From Lampris incognitus (Eukaryota > Chordata > Actinopteri > Lampriformes > Lampridae): 64,000 nt of DNA. Under the pieces are notes generated by a model, which did no database searches, had not been told where the DNA came from, and was given only the letters and a program-made list of their open reading frames with translations. Every line of letters starts with the position of its first letter. The first letter of the stretch is position 1. Of the stretch, positions 1-10,079 are shown piece after piece. Made by a program: the position numbers and the translations under genes. The stretch is taken from positions 35,015,095 to 35,079,094 of the forward strand of contig NC_079214.1 in assembly GCF_029633865.1 (NCBI RefSeq), given 5' to 3'.

Positions 1-263
1 CAATTTCTCCAGATTACCTCAACAAATTAACAGCTAGAATGCCAAAGGTCTGCAATGCTGTAATTGCTGCAAATGGAGGATTCTTTGACGAAAGCAAAGT
101 TTGATGTAAAAAAAATCTTATTTCAAATACAAATCATTATTTCTAACCTTGTCAATGTCTTGACTCTATTTTCTATTCATTTCACAACATATGGTGGTGA
201 ATAAGTGTGACTTTTCATGGAAAACACAAAATTGTTTGGGTGATCCCAAACTTTTGAACGGTA

Positions 264-268
<5 letters not shown>
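1..268 (+). mobile_element. 3' end of a Tc1-like transposon (truncated by the window edge)
   Basis: Frame 3 encodes the last 33 residues of a Tc1-like transposase (positions 3-104), including PDYLNKLTARMPKV and ending GGFFDESKV, a C-terminus typical of fish Tc1 elements. The 3' untranslated part ends in a terminal inverted repeat containing CAAACTTTTGAACGGTAGTG (about 228-266), which runs into a (TA)n tract at 265-294. TA is the Tc1 target site. The element lies in an il16 intron and directly abuts a second, unrelated Tc1-like element that starts at 295. The transposase start and the left end lie outside the window, so whether this copy is intact cannot be judged. Confidence 0.85.
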
Positions 269-294
<26 letters not shown>

Positions 295-297
<3 letters not shown>

Positions 298-1874
298 TGC
301 TCAAAAAAATAAAGGGAACACATAAGCAATGCAATGTAGCTCCAAGTCAATCACACTTTTGAGATATCAACCTGTCCAGTTAGGAAGCAACACTGATTTG
401 TGAATCAATTTCACCTGTTGGTAAATTGTCTTAATTTCCACCAGGTGGAAATTAGACAATTTGCAAGACAACCCCTATAACAGGAATGGATTTGCAGGTG
501 GTGGCCACAGACCATTTGCCTGTCCTCATCTTTTCTGGCCGATCTTTGGTTAGTTTTTCATTTTGCTAGTGCCCTCACCACTAGAGGTGGCATGAGGCGG
601 TATCTGCAACCTACAGAAGTTGCTCAGGTAGTGCAGCTCATCCAGGATGGCACATCAATGCGTGCTGTGGCAAGAAGATTTGATGTGTCTCCCAGCACAG
701 TGTCCAGAGCATGGAGGAGGTACCAGGAGACAGGCCAGTACACCAGGAGACGTGGAGGGGGCCGCAGGAGGACAACAACCCCGCAGCAGGACCGCTATCT
801 GGTCCTTTGTGCAAGGAGGAACAGGAGGAGCACTGCCGGAGCCCTACAAAACGACCTTCAACAGGCCACTAATGTGCAGGTTTCTGCTCAAACAGTGAGA
901 AACAGAATGCATGAGGATGGTATGAGGGCCCGACGTCCACAATTGGGGCCTGTGCTCACAGCCCAACACCGTGCAGCCCGATTGACTTTTGCCAGAGAAC
1001 ATCTTGGTTGGCAGATTCGCCATTGGCGCCCTGTGCTCTTCACAGATGAGAGCAGGTTCACACTGAACACATGTGACAGACGTGAGAGAGTCTGGAGACG
1101 CTGTGGAGAACGTTCTGCTGCCTGCAACATCCTCCAGCATGACCGGTTGGGCGGTGGGTCAGTGATGGTCTGGGGAGGCATATCCTTGGAGGGCCGCACA
1201 GACCTCTACGTGCTAGCCAGAGGTACCATGACTGCCATTAGGTACCGGGATGAGATCCTCAGACCCATTGTCAGACCATATGCTGGTGCAGTGGGCCCTG
1301 GGTTCCTGCTCATGCATGACAATGCTCGTCCTCATGTGGCCAGAGTGTGTCAGCAGTTCCTGTATGTCGAGGGCATTGATGCTATGGACTGGCCTGCACG
1401 TTCCGCAGACCTGAATCCAATCGAGCACCTCTGGGACATCATGTCTCGTACCATCCGCCAACACGATGTCGCACCACAGACTGTCCAGGAGTTGACCGAT
1501 GCCCTGATCCAGGTCTGGGAGGAGATCCCTCAGGAGACCATCCGTCGTCTCATCAGGAGCATGCCCAGACGTTGTAGGGAGTGCATACAGGCACGTGGAT
1601 GCCACACACACTACTGAGCCTCATTTTGAATCGTCTTGAAGAATTTCCACAGAAGTTGGATCAGCCTATGTTCTCATTTTCCACTTTGATTTTGAGTATG
1701 ATTCTGAATCCAGACCTTAATGGGCTAATGATTTTGATTTCCATTGATCATTCTTAGGTTATTTTGCTCTAAACACATTCCTCTGTCTAATAAATAAAGA
1801 TTTTCAGCTGAAATATTTCATTCATCGAGGTCTATATTGTGTTTTTAGGTGTTCCCTTTATTTTTTTGAGCAGT
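295..1874 (+). mobile_element. Intact Tc1-like transposon, copy 1 (1580 bp)
   Basis: The left end starts CACTGCTCAAAAAAATAAA and the right end is its inverted complement, ending TTTTTTTGAGCAGT. Both ends sit in TA-rich sequence, as expected for TA-targeted insertion. A single intron-less transposase frame occupies 592-1617, with about 300 bp of 5' and 250 bp of 3' untranslated sequence; an AATAAA lies at about 1792. The same 1580-bp unit recurs at 37426-39005. Comparing the two by eye I count 12 substitutions and no indels (about 99.2% identity), so both insertions are young. This copy landed beside the 3' end of another Tc1 element inside an il16 intron. Confidence 0.95.
592..1617 (+). CDS. 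Tc1-like transposase (DD34E), 341 aa, copy 1
   Basis: The protein cuts and rejoins DNA for cut-and-paste transposition at TA sites. Residues 1-60 form the helix-turn-helix DNA-binding region ([20 protein letters not shown] and [15 protein letters not shown]), followed by a basic GRRR stretch. The catalytic triad is D152 (LFTDESRF), D243 (LMHDNARPH) and E278 (LNPIEHLWD), with 34 residues between the last two, the DD34E spacing of the Tc1 clade. The length of 341 aa is normal for the family and there is no stop or frameshift. Compared with the second copy it carries A272 where Tc1 proteins normally have P (SADLNPIE instead of SPDLNPIE), so copy 1 may be less active. The start is the first ATG after the 5' leader, giving [10 protein letters not shown]. 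Confidence 0.95.
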   Translation: MRRYLQPTEVAQVVQLIQDGTSMRAVARRFDVSPSTVSRAWRRYQETGQYTRRRGGGRRRTTTPQQDRYLVLCARRNRRSTAGALQNDLQQATNVQVSAQTVRNRMHEDGMRARRPQLGPVLTAQHRAARLTFAREHLGWQIRHWRPVLFTDESRFTLNTCDRRERVWRRCGERSAACNILQHDRLGGGSVMVWGGISLEGRTDLYVLARGTMTAIRYRDEILRPIVRPYAGAVGPGFLLMHDNARPHVARVCQQFLYVEGIDAMDWPARSADLNPIEHLWDIMSRTIRQHDVAPQTVQELTDALIQVWEEIPQETIRRLIRSMPRRCRECIQARGCHTHY

Positions 1875-1883
1875 ATATATACA

Positions 1884-2290
1884 CTATATATGCATACAGT
1901 TGTTAAAGTCATACAAATCAGCATTGTCTTTAGTCAACCAAGTTTCACTTAATCCTATTACATTAAAAGAGAAGTCGAGATTGGCCAAGCAACTGCATGA
2001 AGTATCATAGTTTTTTAGCAGGCTGCGAACAATAATATGACGAAGGGAAAAGTCACTCTTCATTTTTTGGAGGTCAACAGAGGATTTAAATTCGTTCTCA
2101 TGGTAGTAATCAGGTATTTCTAAAGACTCTTGTTTCAGTTGAGCAGGTTCATGTTCTGTTTGACCTTCATCTTTAATACCCTTAATACTATAATTTTGTC
2201 TCATTAATGCTGCCAGAGGTTCAATATTTATAGCAAAGAGCAAGGGATTGAGAAAATCTCCCTGTCGGATCCCCCTCTCAAAAAGAAATG
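1884..2290 (-). mobile_element. LINE fragments: reverse transcriptase piece joined to an endonuclease piece
   Basis: The minus strand encodes GIRQGDFLNPLLFAINIEPL (about 2285-2205), the block around RT motif B of an L1-like retrotransposon. Further along the same strand lies FNVIGLSETWL (about 1970-1938), the apurinic-endonuclease signature of a different non-LTR class. In an intact element the endonuclease precedes the reverse transcriptase, so the reversed order shows a rearranged or nested composite of two dead insertions. The stretch between them (about 1980-2190) I do not recognise. Located in the il16 intron, 280 bp before an exon. Confidence 0.65.
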
Positions 2291-2566
2291 TTTTTGATCA
2301 ATTTTTTTAAGGAGTGGCATAGCATCCCCTTTCAAATTAACCCGTCACACTCTTTTGTGTGTATATTTATTGTACCATGCACATTTTTACTGCTGCTGTT
2401 GTACTCATTATGATGCCAACATTTGCTCTTAACTGGTCATTAGATGTTAACCATTACATCCTGTTTGAAATTCATATTGTTTCATTTGGACACATTTCAG
2501 TCACAGGCCTAAAATGACTATAAACTTGACTTGACTCACGTAGGCTCTTCCTGTCATTCTCTCTAG

Positions 2567-3720
2567 GTCCACAGAGTGTTTCCCAATGGCCTGGCAGCTC
2601 AGGAGGGGACCATTGAGAAAGGAGATGAGGTACTGTCTATTAACGGGCAGACCCTTCGCAATGTCACGCATGCAGACGCAACAGCTGCCTTGCGCCAAGC
2701 CCGTGGTCTGAAGCAGGCGGTAGTTGTGATCTCAAAGAGACCTGAAGCTGAGAGGAGAGAAGGAGGGGACAAGAGCATGAACACACAGCACTCTGGCCCG
2801 GCAGGTGAGCAAAGGGCTTTCTGTGGTAAGACTTATGAGTTACTTACAGAATTTAACCTGCTGGATTCATACTGGTCACATGCTAAAAATATGTAATTAA
2901 TTAGAAATATAATTCACTGAAATACTCAGTTACATTACTTTAGTAGACTTCTAATCACACAATTTAGTTTGTAATGATCATTAGCACCTTTTTTTAAGTG
3001 CAAAATATGTGTAAAACGGTCACAATCTCAAGAAATAACTATCTTTTCCTTCACATTAGGCTAGGTTATTCAACAAGTAAGCCTTTATTTCTCCGAAAGT
3101 ATCCATAATGTATTAACAGGTTAATTACCATTTTGAAAATTTGTAATGACAATACTGTGAGTAAAATCTTATCACATAACTGATAACTTCTCATGCTTGA
3201 TAGTCACATATATAGCTTTGGGAGTAAATTGCAAAACAATCTGTTTGGAAAGACTATCTATTCACTGTATATAATATAAGTGTGATTTATCAGAAAAAAC
3301 CCCAGTGCTTGTGTGTTTAGTGGAGGAGCTTGGAGCCCCAGAGAGTGTGATGCTAGAAAAAGGAGCAGGAGGAGTGGGGTTCACCCTGGAAGGCGGAAAA
3401 GGTTCCCTCCATGGTGACAAACCTCTGGTCATCAACAGGATCTTTCAAGGTAGACTGATAGTTCCACAACAATCATAACAGATGGGCATTTTGTTGTTTC
3501 ATCAGCCAACAGGACGACATAAAGAGACATCAAATCTGTGTTTACTCTGGTGAACCTAGGTGGTGCTGCAGAGCAGAGTGGGCTGCAGTCTGGAGATGAG
3601 CTACTGCAAATCGAGGGCAGCTGTCTGCAGGACATGACCCGCTTTGAGGCCTGGAATATAATCAAGGCCCTGCCCGAAGGACCAATCACGGCTGTCATCA
3701 GGAGGAGGGGGCGGGTATAG
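2567..3720 (+). CDS. il16: Pro-interleukin-16, last three coding exons
   Basis: Pro-IL-16 is a multi-PDZ protein whose C-terminal part is released in mammals as the secreted cytokine IL-16, a CD4 ligand. Exons: 2567-2804, 3321-3449, 3560-3720; all introns are GT-AG and the frame is continuous (175 codons plus TAG). Exon one opens [14 protein letters not shown] and gives the second half of the penultimate PDZ domain; the first half must lie left of the window. Exons two and three hold the final PDZ domain: carboxylate-binding loop GVGF, then [14 protein letters not shown] and [16 protein letters not shown], which closely match mammalian IL-16. The C-terminus is short (IRRRGRV). The linker between the two PDZ domains shows no evident caspase-3 site of the mammalian SSTD type. 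Assignment is strong; only the 3' end of the gene is in the window. Confidence 0.93.
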
Positions 3721-4044
3721 AATGACCAGCCCAGCCAATGATACGCAGCTAAAAACGATTAGGCCAAAGAAAACGGAAAATAAAACAACCCTTCACATTC
3801 TGGGAATGCAAACTACGACAATGGCAAGCTGAGTGATAACACATTCCTATATAACAAATTGAAAAACAAGCAACTTATACTATCTCTGTGCTTTATAGAG
3901 GATTATGAGTGACTGTTGACTTCTGTGGAGGTGGTTTTCACGGTGATTTTCAACTGCTTTTCTGCTTCCAAAGCTGCCCCACAAACCTGCTATAATTGTA
4001 AAAATTAGTGTGTGTGTGTATGTATGTATGTGTATATATATATG
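3721..4044 (+). other. il16 3' untranslated region and flank
   Basis: Non-coding sequence after the il16 stop codon. An AATAAA hexamer at 3779-3784, 58 bp past the stop, is a plausible polyadenylation signal. No further gene is visible before the Tc1-like remnant at 4045. Confidence 0.5.
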
Positions 4045-4905
4045 CACTGCCCTCAAAAGTTTCGTACACCTTGGCTTTTTTTAAATTTCGGCGTAACGTC
4101 TGATTTTGTTTTATTTTTCTATGAAAGCTAAATTGGCTGCAAATCTTTTAACATAAAACTATTAACCGATACTATGGTTAGATTTATGCAACACTCAGCC
4201 TCATGTTCATCAAAGTGTCTTCCTTGGTATTGGCATGTTTTCTCTAAATAATGATATGACAGTTTTCTTTTTCCCAAATTAATGCAACTGTTAAAGAGTA
4301 CCATTAAGCTGTCAGTTAGGACAGGTTAAACATGAAGAGAAATTGATTATTTAATATGTTTGTGGAGTTGTTCATCTTGGCCCTCTACATCTCTTTCTCT
4401 CTGTTGGAGCCAGTGCTGTCTTTTCTTTTCAGAGTTATAAACCCCATTCTTTAGTTTCTTAGCTATTTGTCTATTAATATGACCTTCACCTTTTAAACCA
4501 ACTACAGATTGACAAACTTTAATAGAAAGCAGTTTAGAGCTTGCCATTTCTCTTTGTAAAACTACATAACGAATGGGATAAATGACTAAAGTGCTATCTG
4601 GAAATAATGACATACCCCAATTTTATACTCTTGTTACGATGTCAGCACTCATCAGTGGCTACCCTTTAGGTGTTTTAAACTAAAATATCTTCAATTACTT
4701 TTAAAGTACTTTTAAAAATAGTTTGGAAAATGAAAGCTTTCAAATCATTATCTAGGCAAAAATGAAGCTGAATGTTGCATTAATATACCCAAAGTATTAG
4801 TAAATAGCTGTTTTAACAAAACATTTGCTGATTTTTTTTTTTTACTTAATTGAAAAGTAAAAGAGAAAACCTTCCATCATCTGGAAAATGTAAAGGCAAG
4901 GTGTG
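4045..4905 (-). mobile_element. Internally deleted Tc1-like element
   Basis: The left end is a terminal repeat starting CACTGCCCTCAAAAGTTTCG (4045). A degraded match to its complement (GGCAAGGTGT) is seen at about 4893-4902, where a CA repeat has eaten the right end. The minus strand encodes a transposase N-terminus: MASSKLLSIKVCQSVVGLKG and HINRQIAKKLK, the helix-turn-helix of Tc1 proteins, then GVYNSEKKRQHW after a small deletion (about 4552-4390). The catalytic domain is absent. It is a dead, roughly 860-bp deletion derivative of a family different from the other Tc1 elements here. Confidence 0.65.
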
Positions 4906-4919
4906 CACACACACACACA

Positions 4920-6314
4920 CATCAGCCAAAACATTAAAACCACTGACAGGTAAGTGAATAACAGTGATTAACTCATTACAGTAGCACCTGTCAATGGGTG
5001 GGATATATTAGGCAGCAAGTGAACAGTTCTTGAAGTTGATGTATTGGAAGCAGGAAAAATGGGCAAGTGTAAGGATCTGAGCAACTTTGACAAGGGCCAA
5101 ATTGTGATGGCTATAGATGACTGGATCAAAGCATCTCCAGAACAGAAGGTCTTGTGGGGTGCAGTGGTCAGTACCTACCAAGGAAGGACAGCCAGTGAAC
5201 TGGTGATAGGGTCATGGGCACCCAAGGCTCATTGATGCACGAGGGGAGTGAAGGCTCCGTCTGGGCCGATCCCACAGAAGAGCTACTGTAGCTCAAATTG
5301 CTGAAAAAGTTCATGCTGGCTATGACAGATAGGTGGCAGAACACATAGTGCATCGCTGTAGACAGATCAGAGTGCCCATGATTACCCCTGTCTACCACAG
5401 AAAGCACTTGTGGCACCAGGATGCACTATAAGAAGAAGGCAAGCTGGTGGGGGCAATGTTCTGCTGGGAAACCTTGGGTCCTGGCATTCATGTCATTGTT
5501 ACTTTGACATGTATCACCTACCTAAACATCGTTGCAGACCAGGTACATCCCTTCATGGCAACGGTATCCCATGATGGCAGTGGCCTCTTTCAGCAGGATA
5601 ATGCACGCTGTCACACTGCACACATTGTTCAGGAATGGTTTGTGGAACATGACAAAGAGATCAAGGTGTTTCCTTGGCCTCCAAATTTTCAAAATCTCAA
5701 TCTGATCAAGCGTCTGTGGTCTCCATCCATTATCTGAACTGCTTATCCTGCTCTCAGGATCGCAGGGATGCAGGAGCCTATTCCAGCAGTCACTGGGCGG
5801 CAGGCGGGGAGACACCCTGGACAGGCCGCCAGGCCATCACAAGGCCAACACACACATTCATACATAGGGAACATTTAGTATGGCCAATTTACCTAACTTA
5901 CATATCTTTGGACTGTGGGAGGGGACCAGAGCCCCCGGAGGAAACCCACGCAGACACGGGGAGAACATGCAAACTCCGCACAGAGGATGACCTGGGAGGT
6001 CCACCAAGGTTGTGGACTACCCTGGGGCTCGAACCCAGGACCTTCTTGCTGTGAGGCAACCGCGCTAACCACTGCGCCACCGTGCCGCCCGCATCTGTGG
6101 GATGTGTTAGAAAAACAAGTGTGATCCATGAAGGTCCCATCTCGCAACTTACAGGACTCAAAAGATCTGCTGCTAACGTCTTGGTGCCAGATACCAGAGG
6201 ACAACTTTCAGAGGTGTTATGGAGTCCATGCCTCAATGGGTCAGAGCTGTTTTGGTGGTATGAGGGGGACCCACACAATTAGGTAGATGGATTTAATGTT
6301 TTGGCTAATCTGTG
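4920..6314 (+). mobile_element. Dead Tc1-like element split by a SINE
   Basis: Terminal repeats ATCAGCCAAAACATTAAAAC (4921) and TTTAATGTTTTGGCTAATCT (6292-6311) mark a common fish Tc1-like family. The transposase starts at [18 protein letters not shown] (5059) and recognisable parts include MFCWETLGPGIHV, VADQVHPFMATVSHDGSGLF, QQDNARCHTA, the region before the catalytic Glu, and the C-terminal LLLTSWCQIPEDNFQ region. Internal deletions remove the first catalytic Asp region (around 5340-5430), and frameshifts break the frame. A SINE inserted at 5720-6090 interrupts the HLWDV region next to the catalytic Glu position. It is non-autonomous and older than the SINE. Confidence 0.88.
5720..6090 (-). 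mobile_element. tRNA-derived SINE with target duplication
   Basis: Read on the minus strand the element begins at 6090 with a tRNA-like head: GGCGCAGTGGTTAGCGCGG (A-box region) and GGTTCGAGCC (B box), the internal RNA polymerase III promoter. The body contains GTTCTCCCCGTGTCTGCGTG and the 3' part GTCCAGGGTGTCTCCCCGCC, sequence common to a widespread fish SINE. It is flanked by GCGTCTGTGG (5710-5719) and GCATCTGTGG (6091-6100), a 10-bp target duplication with one mismatch. It is inserted in the Tc1-like element 4920-6314. The head is not a tRNA gene: it lacks a tRNA 3' half. Confidence 0.88.
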
Positions 6315-9300
6315 TGTGTTTGTATTTATGTGTGTGTGTGTGTGTGTGTGTGTACATATATATATATGGAGAGAGAGAGACATAAAATCAGCGGTGTTGC
6401 TAGATGTTGAAATTACAACATAAAACTCAAACACTGATAAGCACATTTGTTTGCCGTTTGCTAGCCTCAATTTTGATATTTGACAATTTCTCCTGTACAA
6501 GTCAAATTAAAGACAACTGAAAGGTCTTTGTATGTAAACTGAAAAGCTGACAAGTTTCCTGAGGTTCACTTGAAAAATGTCATTCTTTAAATCGTTGATA
6601 TGTTACATCTGCTGTAAAAGATCAAAATAACTTAAGGATATAAAACTATCCATATTGGAGCTACATACACGTGTCTGTACAACATTTTATCCCAGATCAA
6701 AGATAGTCAATGTAAGTTACTTTTCATTTGTATTCCTTTACAGCTTAAATACATAATGGACGCCAGTGGGTGAACATCCTTGTCAATAATTTTAATGATA
6801 ATGCTGGTGAAATACAAAACCTATTGGGTACATATTAGTAAAGGTAATGTCTGATTAACATGTGCTGAGTTGACAAGTCAACATTAGATCACTTACTAGC
6901 AGCATTGCTTTCAGTAGGAAAACATGACAGGTGTCAAAACAAGAACAGTTGCTGTCAGAACAGGTATAAATACTAGGTTGCACAAAAGTGGTATCAGTTT
7001 ATGAAAAACAAAATACCCAGGACACCATGCAGTTAACTTCCGAGATGCAAGAAACGCCCAAATTGAGTCTCCTGACAGGATAGCGGGCTGCAATAGGGGC
7101 AGGATCCCTGCTTTTTGGCAGTTAAGTATTATTTACTCTCTTGAAGAAAGACAATCACTTTCCAACAGGAATTTAAAAATTTGATCGATAACCGATTTGA
7201 TGGATGTTACAATTCTGTCAATCAGGGTGTCTGCAAGTTCAATTTAAAGCATTTTAAAATGAGATGCATACAATAACAGTTTTGAAGATACATTTTAAAT
7301 TGATAATTTTAGACCTGGTAGATTATAAATCTGTGTTAATGGGCTGAATTCTGATCAAAAAATAAAAAGTTAAAAAAATATAAACAGTTCAACATTAAAC
7401 AGCAACATTTTCAAGTCTTGTACAACTGAATTTGACTTAAAATTGCCTTCTTTAGATTACATTTCAGCTCTTTTTAAGGCCTTGAGTTTATGATTTAAAG
7501 TATTTTTAAAAGCAAATTAGGTCCTGCAGACACCATGTCAATTATCAGTCAAAATGTCTGTCTACTGAGAGGTTAAGTGAGTGTCAAGACCATAGTGATA
7601 AAATGCACTCGACATGTTTTCAAGGTACTAGTTTTCTTTTTTAAATCACCTCCCTACCTGTATGTATTCTGTTTAACACAATGGCACACTGCAAGAATTT
7701 CCTCTCTATTCACTGATCTACGCTTGCATAAAAATACTTCAGATCTCTTAAGGAAGCAATAACACTAAGTGCCAAACACATGAGCAGTAGGCAGTGGAAT
7801 GTGCTTTTAAGATTTGCCATTAACAGGATTATCACCATAGGACATAAGGGGTAAAAAAAAAAGCTTAAGAATTACAGTTCAAACAGAAACTTACCAAGGT
7901 TAAAAAGATTGGTTAAAACATGATTCTTGTAGAACTCATCATACACATAAGGCTTGAAAAACATTAGGCATGCAGGTCACACTGCTATCATATCACTGTA
8001 ACAGATAATTATTTTCTATCCATTCCTTCATTCTCATCTGCATCATGATACACTGATTTCATCTTAGTTTACATTTCGACTTGGGCCTCAACATGTGAGC
8101 CTGGCTTGACTCGATCTTAAACTTACGTTTGTTCTCAGGGATATTGGGAAAATCCTGAAACTACAGATAAGTTATTGACTATAAAGGGCTAATAACAGAA
8201 GTTTTATCAATAATTGAAACCTGTTCAATTCAGTGCCAAATACTAAGGTAAACTTCCAGCTCATCATGAGTGCCATAATTAGGATTCTGAGGGCTTGACA
8301 GATAATGGGAATGAGAATTGCAGGTAATGTTTACACAGTGCATATTAGACCACCAACATGTCATTATTGTCTTTTCTTGACCAAAGCCCACCATATGGTA
8401 AGGAGATTAAAGGACTGTGAGGATACATTTCTGACCAGCTATTAAATGTCTTGTCGTGTAGAGCAGAGAAAAAGGACTTTGTGCAAAGTCCATTACAGCA
8501 GCACTGTATTTTATTTAAAAAGAAAAACAGCATTACTTTTGGAAACAAAGATGTTTCCATTAATTCCCTCCCTTTATCAAGTAGTTTCCCATTTAAATCT
8601 TTAGCAGGTAATATTGCCTTTTTCCCATATTGCAAACTAGTCTAACTGTGCTTATTTCTGTGCTTGAGTGTACACTAGATATTAGAGGCAGATGTTCTTG
8701 GTTCGAGGTGAAAAGAGACAAAAGTAAAAACAGTACAAAAAAACCCCCAAAAACACACACACACAGTATGAGGTATGAGTCAATACCCATGCTTAGGAAT
8801 CTGATTCCATCATAGGGTAAGTAAAGTCCATGCAACATGCATGTTTACCGTACACTGAGTGTGCATTCAAGAGAGGACTGGCCCGGGAATTAAACAGCTA
8901 CGGTAAGAAAGGAAAGATCTTCAGTTATTCAGTACCTTAGACACATAAACAAAATATAGATTTTTCATTTATTTTCTTTTTTAAGTGAGGAGGAGGAAAG
9001 GAAATGTAAAGGGATTTTCCTCTTTAAATGAGGCTGGGCAAATGCTAGCTCTCATTCTTCTATTGGTGCAATCGACTGTGCAAATTGTAAGCCTGCACAC
9101 CAATATGAGAAGTGAGAGAAAAGATTTGACCGATTTGCCTGACAAAGGTAACCCCCAAAAATGCTATTTTGTTTGTGAGGGAATATTTTTTCGATTAAAT
9201 GGACACTTTTAATTACAGTATATAGGATATTCAACTTGGAGAAAGCACCATTGTAAATCAGGCTTGGGTCCATTGATCATGTTATATCCAAATCTCCACT

Positions 9301-9323
9301 GATTGTTTCTCAATTTGGATGAA
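6315..9323. other. Intergenic stretch, no gene recognised
   Basis: Between il16 and the stard5 3' end. It contains a (TG)n tract at 6329-6352 and a short GA tract at 6369-6380. All open frames are short and without recognisable motifs. No element ends were found. Confidence 0.5.
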
Positions 9324-10044
9324 TTTAAAGGTGCAATGAGTAAGGTTTTTTTTTTTTTTTTTCCTGGAGCATAATAAGGCTGGTAAATATCAAGAGGGTT
9401 GATGACTGAGTGGTGATTGAGACTGAGATTTCTGGATGAAAAACCTAAAGAGGCATGATAGGCTAAATTATTTCAGTTGTTGCTTGACACCTCGCCGGCC
9501 AAAGACTTGGCTCACACTTGCTGTCCTTAGTAAACTATGCAGCAGCTGCAGCAAACTGATATCGGCTGAAGTTGTTTGAAAGTGTCACACACCAGCTAAT
9601 CTTTATTAACAGATTATATATATATATCTGTAGGCACGGGACAAGATTTTGGTATCGGAAGCATTCTGGTTTCTGTTTCCGTAGTCCGAGTAGCATCGAC
9701 CAAGACATCATCTCTCAACTCCGACTCCATTCTCGCATCTCAAATTGCTAATCTGACTCTCAACAATGATAGGCGCATGGAAGAGGAAGTCTTCATAGGA
9801 AACGGAAGTGAGCAGCCGACAGCTACACTGGAAGCCCCGAAATATTGGCCGTTGTTTCCAGAGGCTAAATTGTCTAACAATGATTTAGCCTCTGGGTTCT
9901 GAGATTGCGCACCATCAAACATATTAAATATTTGATACCTTTCTATTTAAATTTGCTTGTCAGATCTATTTTGATTTGTGTTGTTTTTAACACTGATAAA
10001 CAATAGAGGTCAGCATTTAGAAATTACACATTGCATCTTTAAAA
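9324..10044. mobile_element. Possible MITE-like element with TTTAAAGGTGCAATG ends
   Basis: The left end reads TTTAAAGGTGCAATGAGTAA (9324) and the right end, inverted, TTTAAAGATGCAATGTGTAA (10044-10021). The same terminal sequence type recurs in tmc3 introns at about 42577, 47535-47750 and 49130-49500, suggesting one non-autonomous family. The interior holds no coding capacity. The right end lies just beyond the stard5 stop codon (10080) and probably within its 3' UTR, so it may have donated the end of that transcript. Confidence 0.4.
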
Positions 10045-10079
10045 TGTAATGGAACAGTGTAGCTCCTAGACTCTTGGTA

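Noticed and set aside
6050-6090. tRNA gene on the minus strand
   Set aside because: A and B boxes are present but the sequence runs into a SINE body and is flanked by a target duplication.
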